Under the pieces are notes generated by a model. The model was not told the origin of the DNA. It did no database searches and saw only the letters and a list, made by a program, of their open reading frames with translations. A stretch of DNA of 64,000 bases from Streptomyces sp. CB02959. Its GTDB lineage: Bacteria > Actinomycetota > Actinomycetes > Streptomycetales > Streptomycetaceae. The DNA is taken from the NCBI RefSeq assembly GCF_002803155.1, contig NZ_NNBP01000003.1:310001-374000 (forward strand). The letters are read 5' to 3'. The translations under genes and the position numbers were made by a program. Shown here one piece after another: positions 21,796 through 30,468 of this stretch. Position 1 is the stretch's first letter; each line of letters starts with the position of its first letter.

Positions 21796-22002
21796 GGCTG
21801 TGCATAGTGTGTCCTGACGGAGGCTCTCCGCACCTTTCGGGAGCTGGTTTGACCGGATGGCGCGGCCCCGCGTACCGTGACCAGGTCGAGTTGTCGATGG
21901 CTGCTGCCGCCTGCCTCCGATGGGCAAAGATCGCGTTCTCGTGGTCGTGTAGCGGTGCACTCGGGCGTGGCGAGCTACTCGTGGGCGCACGGTGACAGCC
22001 AG

Positions 22003-22032
22003 TTGACGCCCACAAATCTGTCTCTCTAGAGA
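22003..22032 (+). promoter_or_regulatory. Probable rpmH promoter
   Basis: A -35 TTGACG (22003-22008) and a -10 TAGAGA (22027-22032) are 18 bp apart. The transcript would begin near 22039 with a leader under 20 bases that includes the GGAG ribosome site at about 22046. Confidence 0.5.
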
Positions 22033-22056
22033 CAACAAGTTTCTTGGAGCCCCCGA

Positions 22057-22194
22057 GTGAGCAAGCGCACCTTCCAGCCGAACAACCGCCGTCGCGCGAA
22101 GACCCACGGCTTCCGTCTGCGCATGCGGACCCGTGCCGGCCGCGCGATCCTCGCGACGCGCCGCAGCAAGGGTCGCGCCCGCCTTTCCGCCTGA
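22057..22194 (+). CDS. rpmH: Ribosomal protein bL34
   Basis: A 45-residue, strongly basic protein starting at GTG 22057 and beginning [20 protein letters not shown], the bL34 signature; length is normal. Part of the large ribosomal subunit. It is the first gene of the rightward rpmH-rnpA-yidD-yidC-jag-rsmG series, diverging from dnaA. Confidence 0.99.
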   Translation: MSKRTFQPNNRRRAKTHGFRLRMRTRAGRAILATRRSKGRARLSA

Positions 22195-22217
22195 GCAGCC
22201 TGACCTAGGTCCATGAC

Positions 22218-22676
22218 GTGCTGCCTACCGAAAATCGGCTGAGGCGGCGCGAGGACTTTGCGACCGCGGTACGCCGGGGACGCAGGGCCGGGCGCCCGCT
22301 CCTTGTCGTGCATTGTCGTAGCGGTGTAACGGACCCGCACGCGTCGGGGGAACGTGTTCCCCCGACGCGTGCGGGTTTCGTCGTGAGCAAGGCCGTTGGT
22401 GTTGCGGTCGTCCGCAACAAGGTCAAGCGGAGGCTCCGCCATCTCGTGCGCGACCGGCTGGACCGGCTGCCCGCCGGTAGCCTGGTTGTCGTACGGGCCC
22501 TGCCCGGTGCGGGTGCGGCGGAGTACGACCAGCTGGCCCGCGACCTGGACGCCGCCTTGGAGCGGCTGCTGGGAGGGGCGCCGAAAGGCCGCAATCCCAC
22601 CGGGGCGGTGACTGACGGTGGCTGCGCCGCCGGCCCCGGGAAACCCGGACGGGACCCGGGAGGGAGCGCACAGTGA
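22218..22676 (+). CDS. rnpA: Ribonuclease P protein component
   Basis: A 152-residue protein that helps RNase P RNA trim tRNA 5' ends. It begins [19 protein letters not shown] and has the RNA-binding signature [18 protein letters not shown]. The GTG start is at 22218, 23 bases after rpmH. The C-terminal ~35 residues (after LERLLGGAP) are a Gly/Pro-rich extension beyond the family core. Codons for about residues 39-53 form a perfect palindrome. The stop overlaps the yidD start (GTGA). Confidence 0.97.
   Translation: MLPTENRLRRREDFATAVRRGRRAGRPLLVVHCRSGVTDPHASGERVPPTRAGFVVSKAVGVAVVRNKVKRRLRHLVRDRLDRLPAGSLVVVRALPGAGAAEYDQLARDLDAALERLLGGAPKGRNPTGAVTDGGCAAGPGKPGRDPGGSAQ
22333..22376. repeat. Perfect 21-bp-arm palindrome inside rnpA
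   Basis: Arms at 22333-22353 and 22356-22376 are perfectly complementary around a two-base spacer (GT), 44 bp in all. They encode the variable stretch [16 protein letters not shown] between conserved RnpA segments. In mRNA this would be a very stable hairpin in mid-gene; no T-run follows. Confidence 0.9.
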
Positions 22677-22990
22677 AGTACCCGCTGCTGCTTTTGATCA
22701 AGATCTACCAGTGGACCATCAGCCCTCTGCTGGGCCCGGTCTGCAAGTACTACCCGTCGTGTTCGCACTATGGCTATACGGCCATCGACCGGCATGGCGC
22801 GGTGAAGGGGACTGCGCTGACCGCCTGGCGCATTCTGCGGTGCAACCCGTGGTCGCTCGGTGGCGTCGACCACGTCCCTCCCCGGAAGCGTCCGGTTTGG
22901 CATCAGCGGCTGAGGAGCCGTCTGGGCGGGCCCACCGTCCCTGAGCCTGTCGCCCAGCCCGAGACTCAGTCCAACGCCCAAGGAGCCTGA
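22673..22990 (+). CDS. yidD: Membrane protein insertion efficiency factor YidD
   Basis: A 105-residue protein of the YidD family, thought to assist YidC. It has an amphipathic N-terminus ([18 protein letters not shown]), the signature [15 protein letters not shown], and [14 protein letters not shown]. The GTG start at 22673 overlaps the rnpA stop as GTGA, and yidC starts 4 bases after its stop, so the three genes are translationally linked. The C-terminal 30 residues are a non-conserved hydrophilic tail. Confidence 0.97.
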   Translation: MKYPLLLLIKIYQWTISPLLGPVCKYYPSCSHYGYTAIDRHGAVKGTALTAWRILRCNPWSLGGVDHVPPRKRPVWHQRLRSRLGGPTVPEPVAQPETQSNAQGA

Positions 22991-22993
22991 TTC

Positions 22994-24118
22994 GTGGACA
23001 CGATCCTCAGTCCTCTTTATTACGCAGTTTCCTGGATCATCGTCCAGTTCCACTCGTTCTACAGTTTGATCTTCAACGCGGACAGTGGAGCTGCGTGGGG
23101 TCTGTCCATCGTCTCGCTGGTGGTGCTGATCCGTGTCTGCCTGATCCCGCTCTTCGTGAAGCAGATCAAGTCGACGCGGAACATGCAGGCGCTCCAGCCG
23201 AAGATGAAGGCGATCCAGGAGCGTTACAAGAGCGACAAGCAGCGCCAGTCCGAAGAGATGATGAAGCTCTACAAGGAGTCGGGCACCAACCCGCTCTCGA
23301 GCTGTCTTCCGATCCTGGCGCAGTCTCCGTTCTTCATCTCCCTGTACCAGGTCCTCAGCCACATCGCGCAGAACAAGACCGTCGGCTTCATCGACCCCAC
23401 GCTGCTGGCGAGCGCGCAGAAGGCGCACATCTTCGGTGCGCCGCTCGCGGCGAAGTTCATGGACAGCGCGGAGAAGATCCAGAGCCTCGGCGCTTCGATG
23501 ACCCACGTCCGCGTGGTCACGATCATCATGATCGTCCTGATGTCGGCGTCGCAGTTCTACACCCAGCGCCAGCTGATGACGAAGAACGTCGACCTGACGG
23601 TGAAGACGCCGTTCATGCAGCAGCAGAAGATGCTGATGTACGTCTTCCCGGTCATGTTCGCCGTCTTCGGCATCAACTTCCCCGTCGGTGTTCTCGTCTA
23701 CTGGCTGACCACCAACGTCTGGACCATGGGCCAGCAGATGTTCGTCATCCGCCGCAACCCCACCCCGGGCAGCAAGGCGTACACCGAGCGCCAGGAGCGG
23801 CTCCGCGCCCAGGGCAAGCTGGTCGAGAGCCCCGCCGAGGTCGCAGCGAAGCAGGCCGCCGAGGAGGCGCGCCAGAACCGCCAGCAGCCCAAGCGGCAGA
23901 CGAAGGCCAAGCGTCAGACCGGCACGACTGCCGCCGCCCCCAGCGGTTCCACGCAGAACCGCACGCGGGCGAGTTCGTCGGTGTCCGACACCGAGGCTTC
24001 GCAGGACGACAAGGAGAAGGGCGGTACGCCCGGCAAGGGCGGTGCCTCCGGATCCCGTAACACCAAGTCCGGGCAGCGCAAGGGCCAGCAGCGCCCCAAG
24101 CACCCGTCCAAGAAGTAA
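22994..24118 (+). CDS. yidC: Membrane protein insertase YidC
   Basis: A 374-residue YidC/Oxa1 insertase without the large periplasmic domain of Gram-negative YidC. The first helix is near residues 10-25. The second carries the conserved Arg ([18 protein letters not shown]) of the hydrophilic groove. A cytoplasmic hairpin follows ([15 protein letters not shown]), then [20 protein letters not shown] and later helices. The C-terminal ~110 residues are charged, Lys/Arg/Ser-rich and probably bind ribosomes. GTG start at 22994. Confidence 0.98.
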   Translation: MDTILSPLYYAVSWIIVQFHSFYSLIFNADSGAAWGLSIVSLVVLIRVCLIPLFVKQIKSTRNMQALQPKMKAIQERYKSDKQRQSEEMMKLYKESGTNPLSSCLPILAQSPFFISLYQVLSHIAQNKTVGFIDPTLLASAQKAHIFGAPLAAKFMDSAEKIQSLGASMTHVRVVTIIMIVLMSASQFYTQRQLMTKNVDLTVKTPFMQQQKMLMYVFPVMFAVFGINFPVGVLVYWLTTNVWTMGQQMFVIRRNPTPGSKAYTERQERLRAQGKLVESPAEVAAKQAAEEARQNRQQPKRQTKAKRQTGTTAAAPSGSTQNRTRASSSVSDTEASQDDKEKGGTPGKGGASGSRNTKSGQRKGQQRPKHPSKK

Positions 24119-24132
24119 GAAGGAGTCCTTAC

Positions 24133-24639
24133 GTGACGGACACGACCCCTGGCACCAAGGGCGCCGACACCCTGACCCGCCTGGAGCAGGAAGGCGAGAT
24201 CGCGGCCGACTACCTCGAAGGTCTGCTGGACATCGCCGACCTCGACGGTGACATCGACATGGATGTCGAGGCGGATCGCGCCTCGGTGTCGATCGTCGGC
24301 GAATCGACCAGCCGTGACCTGCAGAAGCTGGTGGGCCGGGACGGTGAGGTGCTGGAGGCGCTGCAGGAGCTGACGCGCCTCGCGGTGCACCGCGAGACCG
24401 GTGACCGCAGCCGCCTGATGCTGGACATCGCCGGCTTCCGGGCGCAGAAGCGCGAGGAGCTCGCCAAGGTCGGCGCGAGTGCGGCGGAGGAGGCCAAGAG
24501 CACCGGTCAGCCGGTGAAGCTGGACCCGATGACGCCGTTCGAGCGCAAGGTCGTGCACGACGCGGTGGCCGCGGCCGGTCTGCGGAGCGAGTCCGAGGGC
24601 GAGGAGCCGCAGCGGCGCGTGGTTGTGCTCCCGGCCTGA
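24133..24639 (+). CDS. jag: Jag/KhpB RNA-binding protein (KH and R3H domains)
   Basis: A 168-residue protein with a KH-like domain (about 50-110; GRDGEVLEALQELTRLAVHR) and an R3H domain (about 130-160; ERKVVHDAVAAAGLRSES). Jag proteins bind RNA and are routinely encoded after yidC; in Firmicutes they influence cell elongation. The N-terminal Jag_N domain of Bacillus SpoIIIJ-associated Jag is absent, as in other actinobacteria. GTG start at 24133, 15 bases after yidC. Confidence 0.95.
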   Translation: MTDTTPGTKGADTLTRLEQEGEIAADYLEGLLDIADLDGDIDMDVEADRASVSIVGESTSRDLQKLVGRDGEVLEALQELTRLAVHRETGDRSRLMLDIAGFRAQKREELAKVGASAAEEAKSTGQPVKLDPMTPFERKVVHDAVAAAGLRSESEGEEPQRRVVVLPA

Positions 24640-24659
24640 CGCCTCGCGCTCAGTCTTTC

Positions 24660-24691
24660 TTTGGCCCCGTCTGCTCGCAGGCGGGGCCAAA
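24660..24691. terminator. Hairpin between jag and rsmG
   Basis: TTTGGCCCCG (24660-24669) pairs perfectly with CGGGGCCAAA (24682-24691). It may end the yidC-jag transcript or attenuate readthrough into rsmG; the T-tract is weak. Confidence 0.55.
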
Positions 24692-24772
24692 ACTTGTCAG
24701 CCTTCTGTGTTATCCCCGGTCGTAGCGCCGGGTTCCCGGCAGGAAAAGCAGTCCAGAGGAAGGGCGGTTCCC

Positions 24773-25498
24773 GTGACCGAGGCATCAGCGGAGCTCCCTC
24801 CCGCGCCGAAAACGGCGCAGGAGGTATTCGGCGAGCGCTTTCCGGAGGCCGTGCGGTACGGCGAACTGCTCGCCGATGCGGGTGTGAAGCGCGGACTGAT
24901 CGGTCCGCGCGAGGTGCCGCGGCTGTGGGAGCGGCATCTGCTGAACTGCGCCGTGCTCTCCGAGGTGGTTCCCGAGGGCGTCTCGGTGTGTGACGTGGGC
25001 TCGGGGGCCGGGCTGCCCGGCATTCCGCTGGCACTGGTGCGTCCGGACCTCAAGATCACGCTCCTGGAGCCGCTGCTGCGGCGGACGAACTTCCTTCAGG
25101 AGGTCGTCGAGCTGCTCGGGCTGGACCACGTCACGGTCGTGCGGGGTCGTGCGGAAGAGGTCATGGGCAAGCTTCCGCAGGTGCACGTGGTGACCGCACG
25201 GGCCGTCGCGCCGCTCGACCGGCTGGCCGGGTGGGGAGTGCCGCTGCTGCGTCCCTACGGCGAGATGCTGGCGCTCAAGGGCGACACCGCCGAGGAGGAG
25301 CTCAAGGCGGCTCGTGCCGCGCTGAGCAAGCTCGGTGTGGTGGATACGTCGATCGTGCATGTCGGTGAGGGCGTGGTGGATCCGCTGTCGACCGTAGTGC
25401 GTGTCGAGGTGGGCGAGAGCCCCGGCGGGGTGCGCTTCGCCGCGAAGCGGGCGAAGGCGGCTCGTACGAGCCGGGTGTCGCGGGGGCGCCGGCGCTGA
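24773..25498 (+). CDS. rsmG: 16S rRNA (guanine-527-N7)-methyltransferase RsmG
   Basis: A 241-residue SAM-dependent methyltransferase that modifies G527 of 16S rRNA; loss gives low-level streptomycin resistance in Streptomyces. The SAM-binding motif is VCDVGSGAGLPGIPLA, and LKITLLEPLLRRTNFLQEV follows. I start it at GTG 24773, preceded by GAGGAAGGG, since upstream codons read as unrelated sequence. The basic C-terminal tail ([17 protein letters not shown]) is a Streptomyces-type extension. Confidence 0.97.
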   Translation: MTEASAELPPAPKTAQEVFGERFPEAVRYGELLADAGVKRGLIGPREVPRLWERHLLNCAVLSEVVPEGVSVCDVGSGAGLPGIPLALVRPDLKITLLEPLLRRTNFLQEVVELLGLDHVTVVRGRAEEVMGKLPQVHVVTARAVAPLDRLAGWGVPLLRPYGEMLALKGDTAEEELKAARAALSKLGVVDTSIVHVGEGVVDPLSTVVRVEVGESPGGVRFAAKRAKAARTSRVSRGRRR

Positions 25499-25644
25499 GG
25501 GCGTGCTGCGGGAGGAATCTTGGCCGGCTTCTCCGCGGTGGGCGCAGCCGTCCGCGGAATAGCGGATAGGGCGAATTCCGCAAGTGCCACATAAAGCCAC
25601 AAGACGGAGTGTCGCGGCTTAATCAGACGCGGCGCTGGCATCGT

Positions 25645-25658
25645 GTTTCACGTGAAAC
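25645..25658. other. parS: parS site
   Basis: Perfect copy 147 bp after the rsmG stop and 160 bp before the parA start. Confidence 0.93.
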
Positions 25659-25741
25659 GTCGTTCTCTGCTGCAAGGGATCATCGGCCGCGGTCGTGCGG
25701 CCGCCGAGCCGCACGACCGGAAACCCACACGGGTCACGAAA

Positions 25742-25768
25742 GTATCCACAGAAGCGGGTTCATCCACA
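25742..25768 (+). promoter_or_regulatory. Two DnaA-box-like sites upstream of parA
   Basis: GTATCCACA (25742-25750) and TCATCCACA (25760-25768) are direct repeats 18 bp apart, each one or two bases from the E. coli consensus TTATCCACA. They lie 37-63 bp before the parA start, where DnaA could affect transcription. Confidence 0.45.
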
Positions 25769-25804
25769 GGAGAACGGACCTCACTGGTTCGCGATACCGA
25801 AAGC

Positions 25805-26875
25805 ATGGCAGGCTCTCACCATTGTGAGCCTGATGTCGAGGAGAGTGAATCCTTGCGGTCCGACGCCAACATCGCGGGACCGATGACCGATCCGGTCCCC
25901 GGTCCCCGCAACGAGTCGTTCGGGGACGACGTTTCACGTGAAACGCCGCCCCTGATGGACAACACACCGGTAGGTCGCGCGGCGCAGCTGGCGGTAGGGG
26001 CCATGGGCCGCGCAGGCGAGGGGCTGCCCCGCCCCGAAGCGACCCGCGTCATGGTGGTCGCCAATCAGAAGGGCGGGGTCGGCAAGACCACCACCACCGT
26101 GAACCTTGCGGCGTCGCTGGCGCTGCACGGAGCCCGGGTGCTGGTGATCGACCTCGACCCGCAGGGCAATGCGTCGACGGCCCTGGGGATCGACCATCGC
26201 GCCGAAGTGCCGTCCATCTACGACGTGCTGGTCGAGAGCAAGCCACTCTCCGACGTGGTGCAGCCGGTGGTCGAGGTGGAGGGGCTCTTCTGCGCGCCCG
26301 CCACCATCGATCTGGCCGGTGCCGAGATCGAGCTGGTCTCGCTGGTGGCCCGCGAGAGCCGGCTGGACCGCGCCATCAAGGCATATGAACAACCGCTGGA
26401 CTACATCCTCATCGACTGCCCGCCCTCGCTCGGCCTGCTGACCGTCAATGCATTGGTCGCCGGTGCCGAGGTGCTGATCCCGATCCAGTGTGAGTACTAC
26501 GCGCTGGAAGGTCTGGGGCAGCTGCTGCGGAACGTTGAACTGGTGCGGGGGCATCTCAACCCCAAGCTCCATGTCTCAACGATCCTGCTCACCATGTACG
26601 ACGGACGTACCCGTCTTGCCTCGCAGGTCGCCGACGAGGTGCGCACCCACTTCGGCAACGAGGTGCTCCGCACGAGCATCCCCCGCTCGGTACGCATCTC
26701 GGAGGCACCCAGCTACGGGCAGACGGTGCTCACCTACGACCCCGGCTCCAGCGGCGCGCTCTCGTATCTCGAAGCGGCCAGAGAGATTGCGCTGCGAGGG
26801 GCTTCACAGCCCGGGGAGCAGGGCCTGAGTGTGAACTACCAAGCACAGCACAGCATCTCGGAGGGGACTCAGTGA
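25805..26875 (+). CDS. parA: Chromosome partition ATPase ParA
   Basis: A deviant Walker ATPase of about 356 residues. Together with ParB it segregates chromosomes during sporulation septation and organises origins at hyphal tips. The P-loop is [10 protein letters not shown], with later motifs [11 protein letters not shown] and [11 protein letters not shown]. The start is uncertain: I chose ATG 25805 ([14 protein letters not shown]), but its ribosome site is weak. TTG 25850, with GAGGAG upstream, and ATG 25883 are alternatives. A parS inside the N-terminal extension is read as VSRET. The stop overlaps the parB GTG. Confidence 0.96.
   Translation: MAGSHHCEPDVEESESLRSDANIAGPMTDPVPGPRNESFGDDVSRETPPLMDNTPVGRAAQLAVGAMGRAGEGLPRPEATRVMVVANQKGGVGKTTTTVNLAASLALHGARVLVIDLDPQGNASTALGIDHRAEVPSIYDVLVESKPLSDVVQPVVEVEGLFCAPATIDLAGAEIELVSLVARESRLDRAIKAYEQPLDYILIDCPPSLGLLTVNALVAGAEVLIPIQCEYYALEGLGQLLRNVELVRGHLNPKLHVSTILLTMYDGRTRLASQVADEVRTHFGNEVLRTSIPRSVRISEAPSYGQTVLTYDPGSSGALSYLEAAREIALRGASQPGEQGLSVNYQAQHSISEGTQ
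25931..25944. other. parS: parS site inside parA
   Basis: Perfect copy in the region encoding the N-terminal extension of ParA, read in frame as DDVSRETPP. Confidence 0.93.
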
Positions 26876-27972
26876 GCGAACGACGTAGGGGGCTGGGCCG
26901 CGGGCTCGGTGCACTGATCCCCGCCGCACCGCAGAGCACGGACCAGTCCGGACCAGCGGGGGGAAGGGGAACCACGTCACCGTCGTCCGTACCGGTTCTG
27001 GCTCCGGACCGCGGAGTGGCGGCCGCCAAGGTGGCCTCGCTGCCCACGCCCGGTGTTTCACGTGAAACACAGGCTCCGGCGCATGCGGAGCATACGAGCG
27101 ATCTCCCGGTCGAGGTGGCCGGCGCGCACTTCGCCGAGGTGCCGCTGGACGCGATCCGACCGAACCCGCGGCAGCCGCGCGAAGTTTTCGACGAGGACGC
27201 TCTCGCCGAACTGGTCACCTCCATCAAGGAGGTGGGCCTGCTTCAGCCGGTGGTGGTCCGCCAGACGGCGCCGGGGCGCTATGAGCTCATCATGGGCGAG
27301 CGGCGCTGGCGGGCCTGCCGGGAAGCCGGTCTGGAGAAGATCCCCGCGATCGTGCGGGCCACGGAAGACGAGCGGCTGCTGCTCGACGCGCTGCTGGAGA
27401 ACCTGCACCGGGCACAGCTGAATCCGCTGGAAGAGGCCGCTGCCTACGACCAGTTGCTGCAGGACTTCAAGTGCACCCATGACGAGCTGGCCGACCGGAT
27501 CGGGCGTTCACGTCCGCAGGTCACCAACACGCTGCGGCTGTTGAAGCTGTCGCCGTCGGTGCAGAAGCGGCTTGCGGCAGGTGTGCTCTCGGCGGGACAC
27601 GCTCGGGCTCTGCTCTCGGTGGAGGATTCGGAGGAGCAGGACAACCTGGCGCGCCGGATCGTGGCGGAGGGGCTGTCAGTCCGTTCCGTCGAGGAGATCG
27701 TGACGCTCATGGGGACGGGCCCCAAGAGTGCCGGCAAGGGGAAGAAGCCCCGGGCGGGGGCGCGGGTGTCCCCCGCGCTCACCGGTCTTGCCTCCCGGCT
27801 GTCCGACCGCTTTGAAACCCGGGTGAAGGTCGATCTTGGTCAGAAGAAGGGGAAGATCGTCGTCGAGTTCGCCTCCATGGACGACCTGGAGCGCATCCTC
27901 GGCACCCTTGCTCCGGGCGAGGGTTCCGTCCTGGGAAGCGGGTCGGCCGACGAGAGTGGCGAAGAGCAGTGA
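26872..27972 (+). CDS. parB: Chromosome partition protein ParB
   Basis: A 366-residue CTP-dependent clamp that loads at parS and condenses the origin region. The ParB/Srx nucleotide-binding domain has IRPNPRQPR and [12 protein letters not shown]. The central HTH ([21 protein letters not shown]) recognises parS, and the C-terminal ~60 residues dimerise. The first ~90 residues are low-complexity and contain one parS read as GVSRETQ. The GTG start overlaps the parA stop. Confidence 0.98.
   Translation: MSERRRGLGRGLGALIPAAPQSTDQSGPAGGRGTTSPSSVPVLAPDRGVAAAKVASLPTPGVSRETQAPAHAEHTSDLPVEVAGAHFAEVPLDAIRPNPRQPREVFDEDALAELVTSIKEVGLLQPVVVRQTAPGRYELIMGERRWRACREAGLEKIPAIVRATEDERLLLDALLENLHRAQLNPLEEAAAYDQLLQDFKCTHDELADRIGRSRPQVTNTLRLLKLSPSVQKRLAAGVLSAGHARALLSVEDSEEQDNLARRIVAEGLSVRSVEEIVTLMGTGPKSAGKGKKPRAGARVSPALTGLASRLSDRFETRVKVDLGQKKGKIVVEFASMDDLERILGTLAPGEGSVLGSGSADESGEEQ
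27055..27068. other. parS: parS site inside parB
   Basis: Perfect copy in the N-terminal linker codons of parB, read as VSRET. Confidence 0.93.
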
Positions 27973-27991
27973 GCTGACGTGTGAGGCTCGT

Positions 27992-28041
27992 GGGCGAGCC
28001 GTGTTCCGGAACCGATACCGGAACACGGCTCGCCCTTTGCT
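27992..28041 (+). terminator. parAB terminator
   Basis: Perfect 18-bp arms (27992-28009 and 28018-28035) are followed by TTTGCTTTC, 20 bases past the parB stop. Confidence 0.85.
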
Positions 28042-28134
28042 TTCTGGCAGTACCCGCGCCCATAAAGGGTGGATACGATGCGATCGGGTATGGCACGCAT
28101 CCACATGGAGACACCTCATATCGAGGAGAGGGCC

Positions 28135-28392
28135 ATGCGATCAGTGAGCCGCACCGGACTGCTGGCGGCGGGGTTCGGCCTCGCAGCCCTCGGAGGGTTC
28201 GTTGGTGGTCTGCTCAGGGAGCAGGTGGCGCTGACAGCGCTGCGTGGTGCGGCAGGCGAGGGAAGCGAGGACCTGGTTCCATGGGCCGTCGGCTCGTACC
28301 GCTCACGCTGGACAACCTTCCGGATCTCCCCAAGCGCTGTCGCTCCTGTGTCTTCTGGGAGCTCGACCCCGTCAGTGGCGAGGCCGCGGTAA
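28135..28392 (+). CDS. Possible small membrane protein overlapping the GNAT gene
   Basis: The ATG at 28135 has an excellent ribosome site (GAGGAGAG, ends 4-5 bases before). The first 33 residues look like a real signal anchor: MRSVSRTGLLAAGFG, then LAALGGFVGGLLR. After about residue 48 the frame overlaps the GNAT gene and looks like shadow sequence. It may be a genuine 85-residue protein, a short membrane peptide coupled to the GNAT gene, or an older gene damaged by a frameshift. No family is recognised. Confidence 0.4.
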   Translation: MRSVSRTGLLAAGFGLAALGGFVGGLLREQVALTALRGAAGEGSEDLVPWAVGSYRSRWTTFRISPSAVAPVSSGSSTPSVARPR

Positions 28393-28898
28393 GGGCCGGG
28401 CGTCCCGAGCTGGAGAAGGAAGCCTGGATCTCAGCGGTGCTGCTGGAGTGGGGATCCTGCGGGCGCGTTGTCTATGTCGACGATGTGCCGGCGGGGTTCG
28501 TCATGTACGCCCCACCGGCCTACGTCCCGCGTTCCACGGCCTTCCCCACCAGCCCGGTGTCGCCGGATGCGGTGCAGCTGCTGACGGCGTGGCTGGCTCC
28601 TGGATACCAGGGACAGGGGTTGGGCCGGGTGATGGTTCAGACGGTGGCCAAAGATCTCATCCAGCGCGGCTTCAAAGCCATCGAGGCGTTCGGCGATGCT
28701 CGCTGGACTGAGCCGGCGTGTGTGCTGCCTGCCGACCATCTCCTGGCGGTGGGTTTCAAAACGGTCCGCCCGCATCCCCGTTTTCCGCGGCTGCGGCTCG
28801 AACTGCGGACCACCATCTCGTGGAAGGAAGACGTGGAGCTTGCGCTGGACCGTCTGCTCGGAGCTGTGCAGAAGGAGCCGGCGCTCCGACCGTTGTAG
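28281..28898 (+). CDS. GNAT-family N-acetyltransferase
   Basis: A 205-residue protein with the acetyl-CoA binding stretch APGYQGQGLGRVMVQTVAKDL (Q/RxxGxG/A type) near residues 112-132, then a typical GNAT C-terminal strand (VGFKTVRPHPRFPRLRLEL). The ATG at 28281 gives MGRRLVPLTLDNLPDLP. Two Cys near the N-terminus (RCRSCVFWE) are characteristic of this actinobacterial subgroup beside parB. The substrate is unknown. It converges on trxA, with three parS sites between. Confidence 0.88.
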   Translation: MGRRLVPLTLDNLPDLPKRCRSCVFWELDPVSGEAAVRAGRPELEKEAWISAVLLEWGSCGRVVYVDDVPAGFVMYAPPAYVPRSTAFPTSPVSPDAVQLLTAWLAPGYQGQGLGRVMVQTVAKDLIQRGFKAIEAFGDARWTEPACVLPADHLLAVGFKTVRPHPRFPRLRLELRTTISWKEDVELALDRLLGAVQKEPALRPL

Positions 28899-28912
28899 AC
28901 GGCCGCCGCGAT

Positions 28913-28926
28913 GTTTCACGTGAAAC
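28913..28926. other. parS: parS site
   Basis: Perfect copy extended by five symmetric bases on each side into a 24-bp perfect palindrome (28908-28931), just after the GNAT gene. Confidence 0.93.
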
Positions 28927-28936
28927 ATCGCCATGT

Positions 28937-28950
28937 GTTTCACGTGAAAC
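28937..28950. other. parS: parS site
   Basis: Perfect copy; part of the left arm of the hairpin at 28937-28993. Confidence 0.93.
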
Positions 28951-28979
28951 AGGCCCGCCCCCACGAAGGGAGCGGGCCT

Positions 28980-28993
28980 GTTTCACGTGAAAC
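28980..28993. other. parS: parS site
   Basis: Perfect copy in the right arm of the same hairpin, 14 bases from the trxA stop. Confidence 0.93.
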
Positions 28994-29006
28994 GTGACGG
29001 CGTGCC

Positions 29007-29333
<327 letters not shown>

Positions 29334-29380
29334 GGCAATCTCCTTACTGGGTGGGTGGTGGGAAAGTTGGGGTGCGCGGG

Positions 29381-30355
29381 TCAGGCGGACGCGGTCTTCT
29401 CCGGCTCGGCCGTGGCCTCGCCGTCCGAGAGCGACGCGAGGAACCGCTCGGCGTCGAGGGCGGAGGAGCAGCCCGTGCCGGCAGCGGTGATCGCCTGGCG
29501 GTAGGTGTGGTCGACGACATCGCCGGCCGCGAAGACGCCCGCGAGGTTCGTCCGGGTACTGGGCGCATCGACCTTGAGGTAGCCCTCGTCGTCGAGGTTC
29601 AGCTGGCCCTTGAACAGCTCGGTGCGCGGGTCGTGACCGATCGCGATGAAGAGGCCGGTGACCGGAAGCTCCGAGTTCTCGCCGGTCTTGACGTTGCGCA
29701 GCGTCAGACCGGAGAGCTTGTTTCCGCCGTGAATCTCGGCGACCTCGCTGTCCCACACGAACTTGATCTTCGGGTCGGCGAAGGCGCGCTCCTGCATCGC
29801 CTTGCTCGCCCGCAGGGTGTCGCGGCGGTGGACGACCGTGACGGACTTGGCGAAGCGCGAGAGGAAGGTGGCCTCTTCCAGCGCCGTGTCGCCGCCGCCG
29901 ATAACGGCGATGTCCTGGTCCTTGAAGAAGAACCCGTCGCAGGTCGCGCACCAGGAGACGCCACGGCCGGACAGCTCGTCCTCACGCGGCAGACCGAGCT
30001 TGCGGTGCTGGGAGCCGGTGGCGACGATGACCGCCTTGGCGCGGTGCACCGTGCCCACGGTGTCGGTGACGGTCTTGATCTCCTCGCTGAGGTCGACCGA
30101 GACGATGTCGTCCGGCACCAGCTCGGCGCCGAAGCGTTCCGCCTGGGCGCGCATGTTGTCCATCAGATCCGGACCCATGATGCCGTCGCGAAAACCGGGG
30201 AAGTTCTCCACATCGGTGGTGTTCATCAGCGCACCGCCGGCGGTGACGGCGCCTTCGAAGACGAGCGGCTTCAGGGACGCGCGGGCGGTATAGAGCGCTG
30301 CGGTATAGCCCGCGGGCCCGGAGCCGATGATGATCACGTTGCGGACGTCGCTCAC
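29381..30355 (-). CDS. trxB: Thioredoxin reductase
   Basis: A 324-residue flavoenzyme that moves electrons from NADPH to thioredoxin. It has the FAD motif [12 protein letters not shown], the redox pair CATC (WCATCDGFF), the NADPH motif [10 protein letters not shown], and the C-terminal FAD motif [13 protein letters not shown] start at 30355. It lies downstream of the sigM/anti-sigma pair and heads trxBA. Disulfide-stress control by another sigma factor (SigR) is known for Streptomyces trxBA; I see no unambiguous promoter of that type here. Confidence 0.98.
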   Translation of the reverse strand: MSDVRNVIIIGSGPAGYTAALYTARASLKPLVFEGAVTAGGALMNTTDVENFPGFRDGIMGPDLMDNMRAQAERFGAELVPDDIVSVDLSEEIKTVTDTVGTVHRAKAVIVATGSQHRKLGLPREDELSGRGVSWCATCDGFFFKDQDIAVIGGGDTALEEATFLSRFAKSVTVVHRRDTLRASKAMQERAFADPKIKFVWDSEVAEIHGGNKLSGLTLRNVKTGENSELPVTGLFIAIGHDPRTELFKGQLNLDDEGYLKVDAPSTRTNLAGVFAAGDVVDHTYRQAITAAGTGCSSALDAERFLASLSDGEATAEPEKTASA

Positions 30356-30468
30356 GGGTGTCTTCCTTGTCTCTGCCGACGGCTTGCTGGGGTCTCGGAA
30401 CTCTCACCCCACCCAACGGATCCTAAGGGGCGAGCATTCCCGGAGTGCCACAGCGCACATCCCGCCGC

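Larger units (their letters stand above)
21682..22056. other. dnaA-rpmH divergent promoter region
   Basis: This 375-bp gap carries no credible gene. It holds a perfect DnaA box on the dnaA side and a good promoter on the rpmH side. A small inverted repeat TGTCTCT/AGAGACA (22019-22025 and 22028-22034) overlaps the rpmH -10 region. Confidence 0.75.
25499..25804. other. parA upstream region
   Basis: This 306-bp gap holds one parS (25645) and two DnaA-box-like 9-mers (25742-25750 and 25760-25768). No gene is seen. Streptomyces parAB is developmentally induced from promoters in this region, but no clear promoter is visible here. Confidence 0.6.
28937..28993. terminator. Bidirectional hairpin whose two arms each contain a parS
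   Basis: Arms of 22 bp (28937-28958 and 28972-28993) are perfectly complementary, with a 13-base loop. Each arm is one parS plus eight further bases. It lies between convergent GNAT and trxA genes, where a terminator is expected. Confidence 0.7.
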
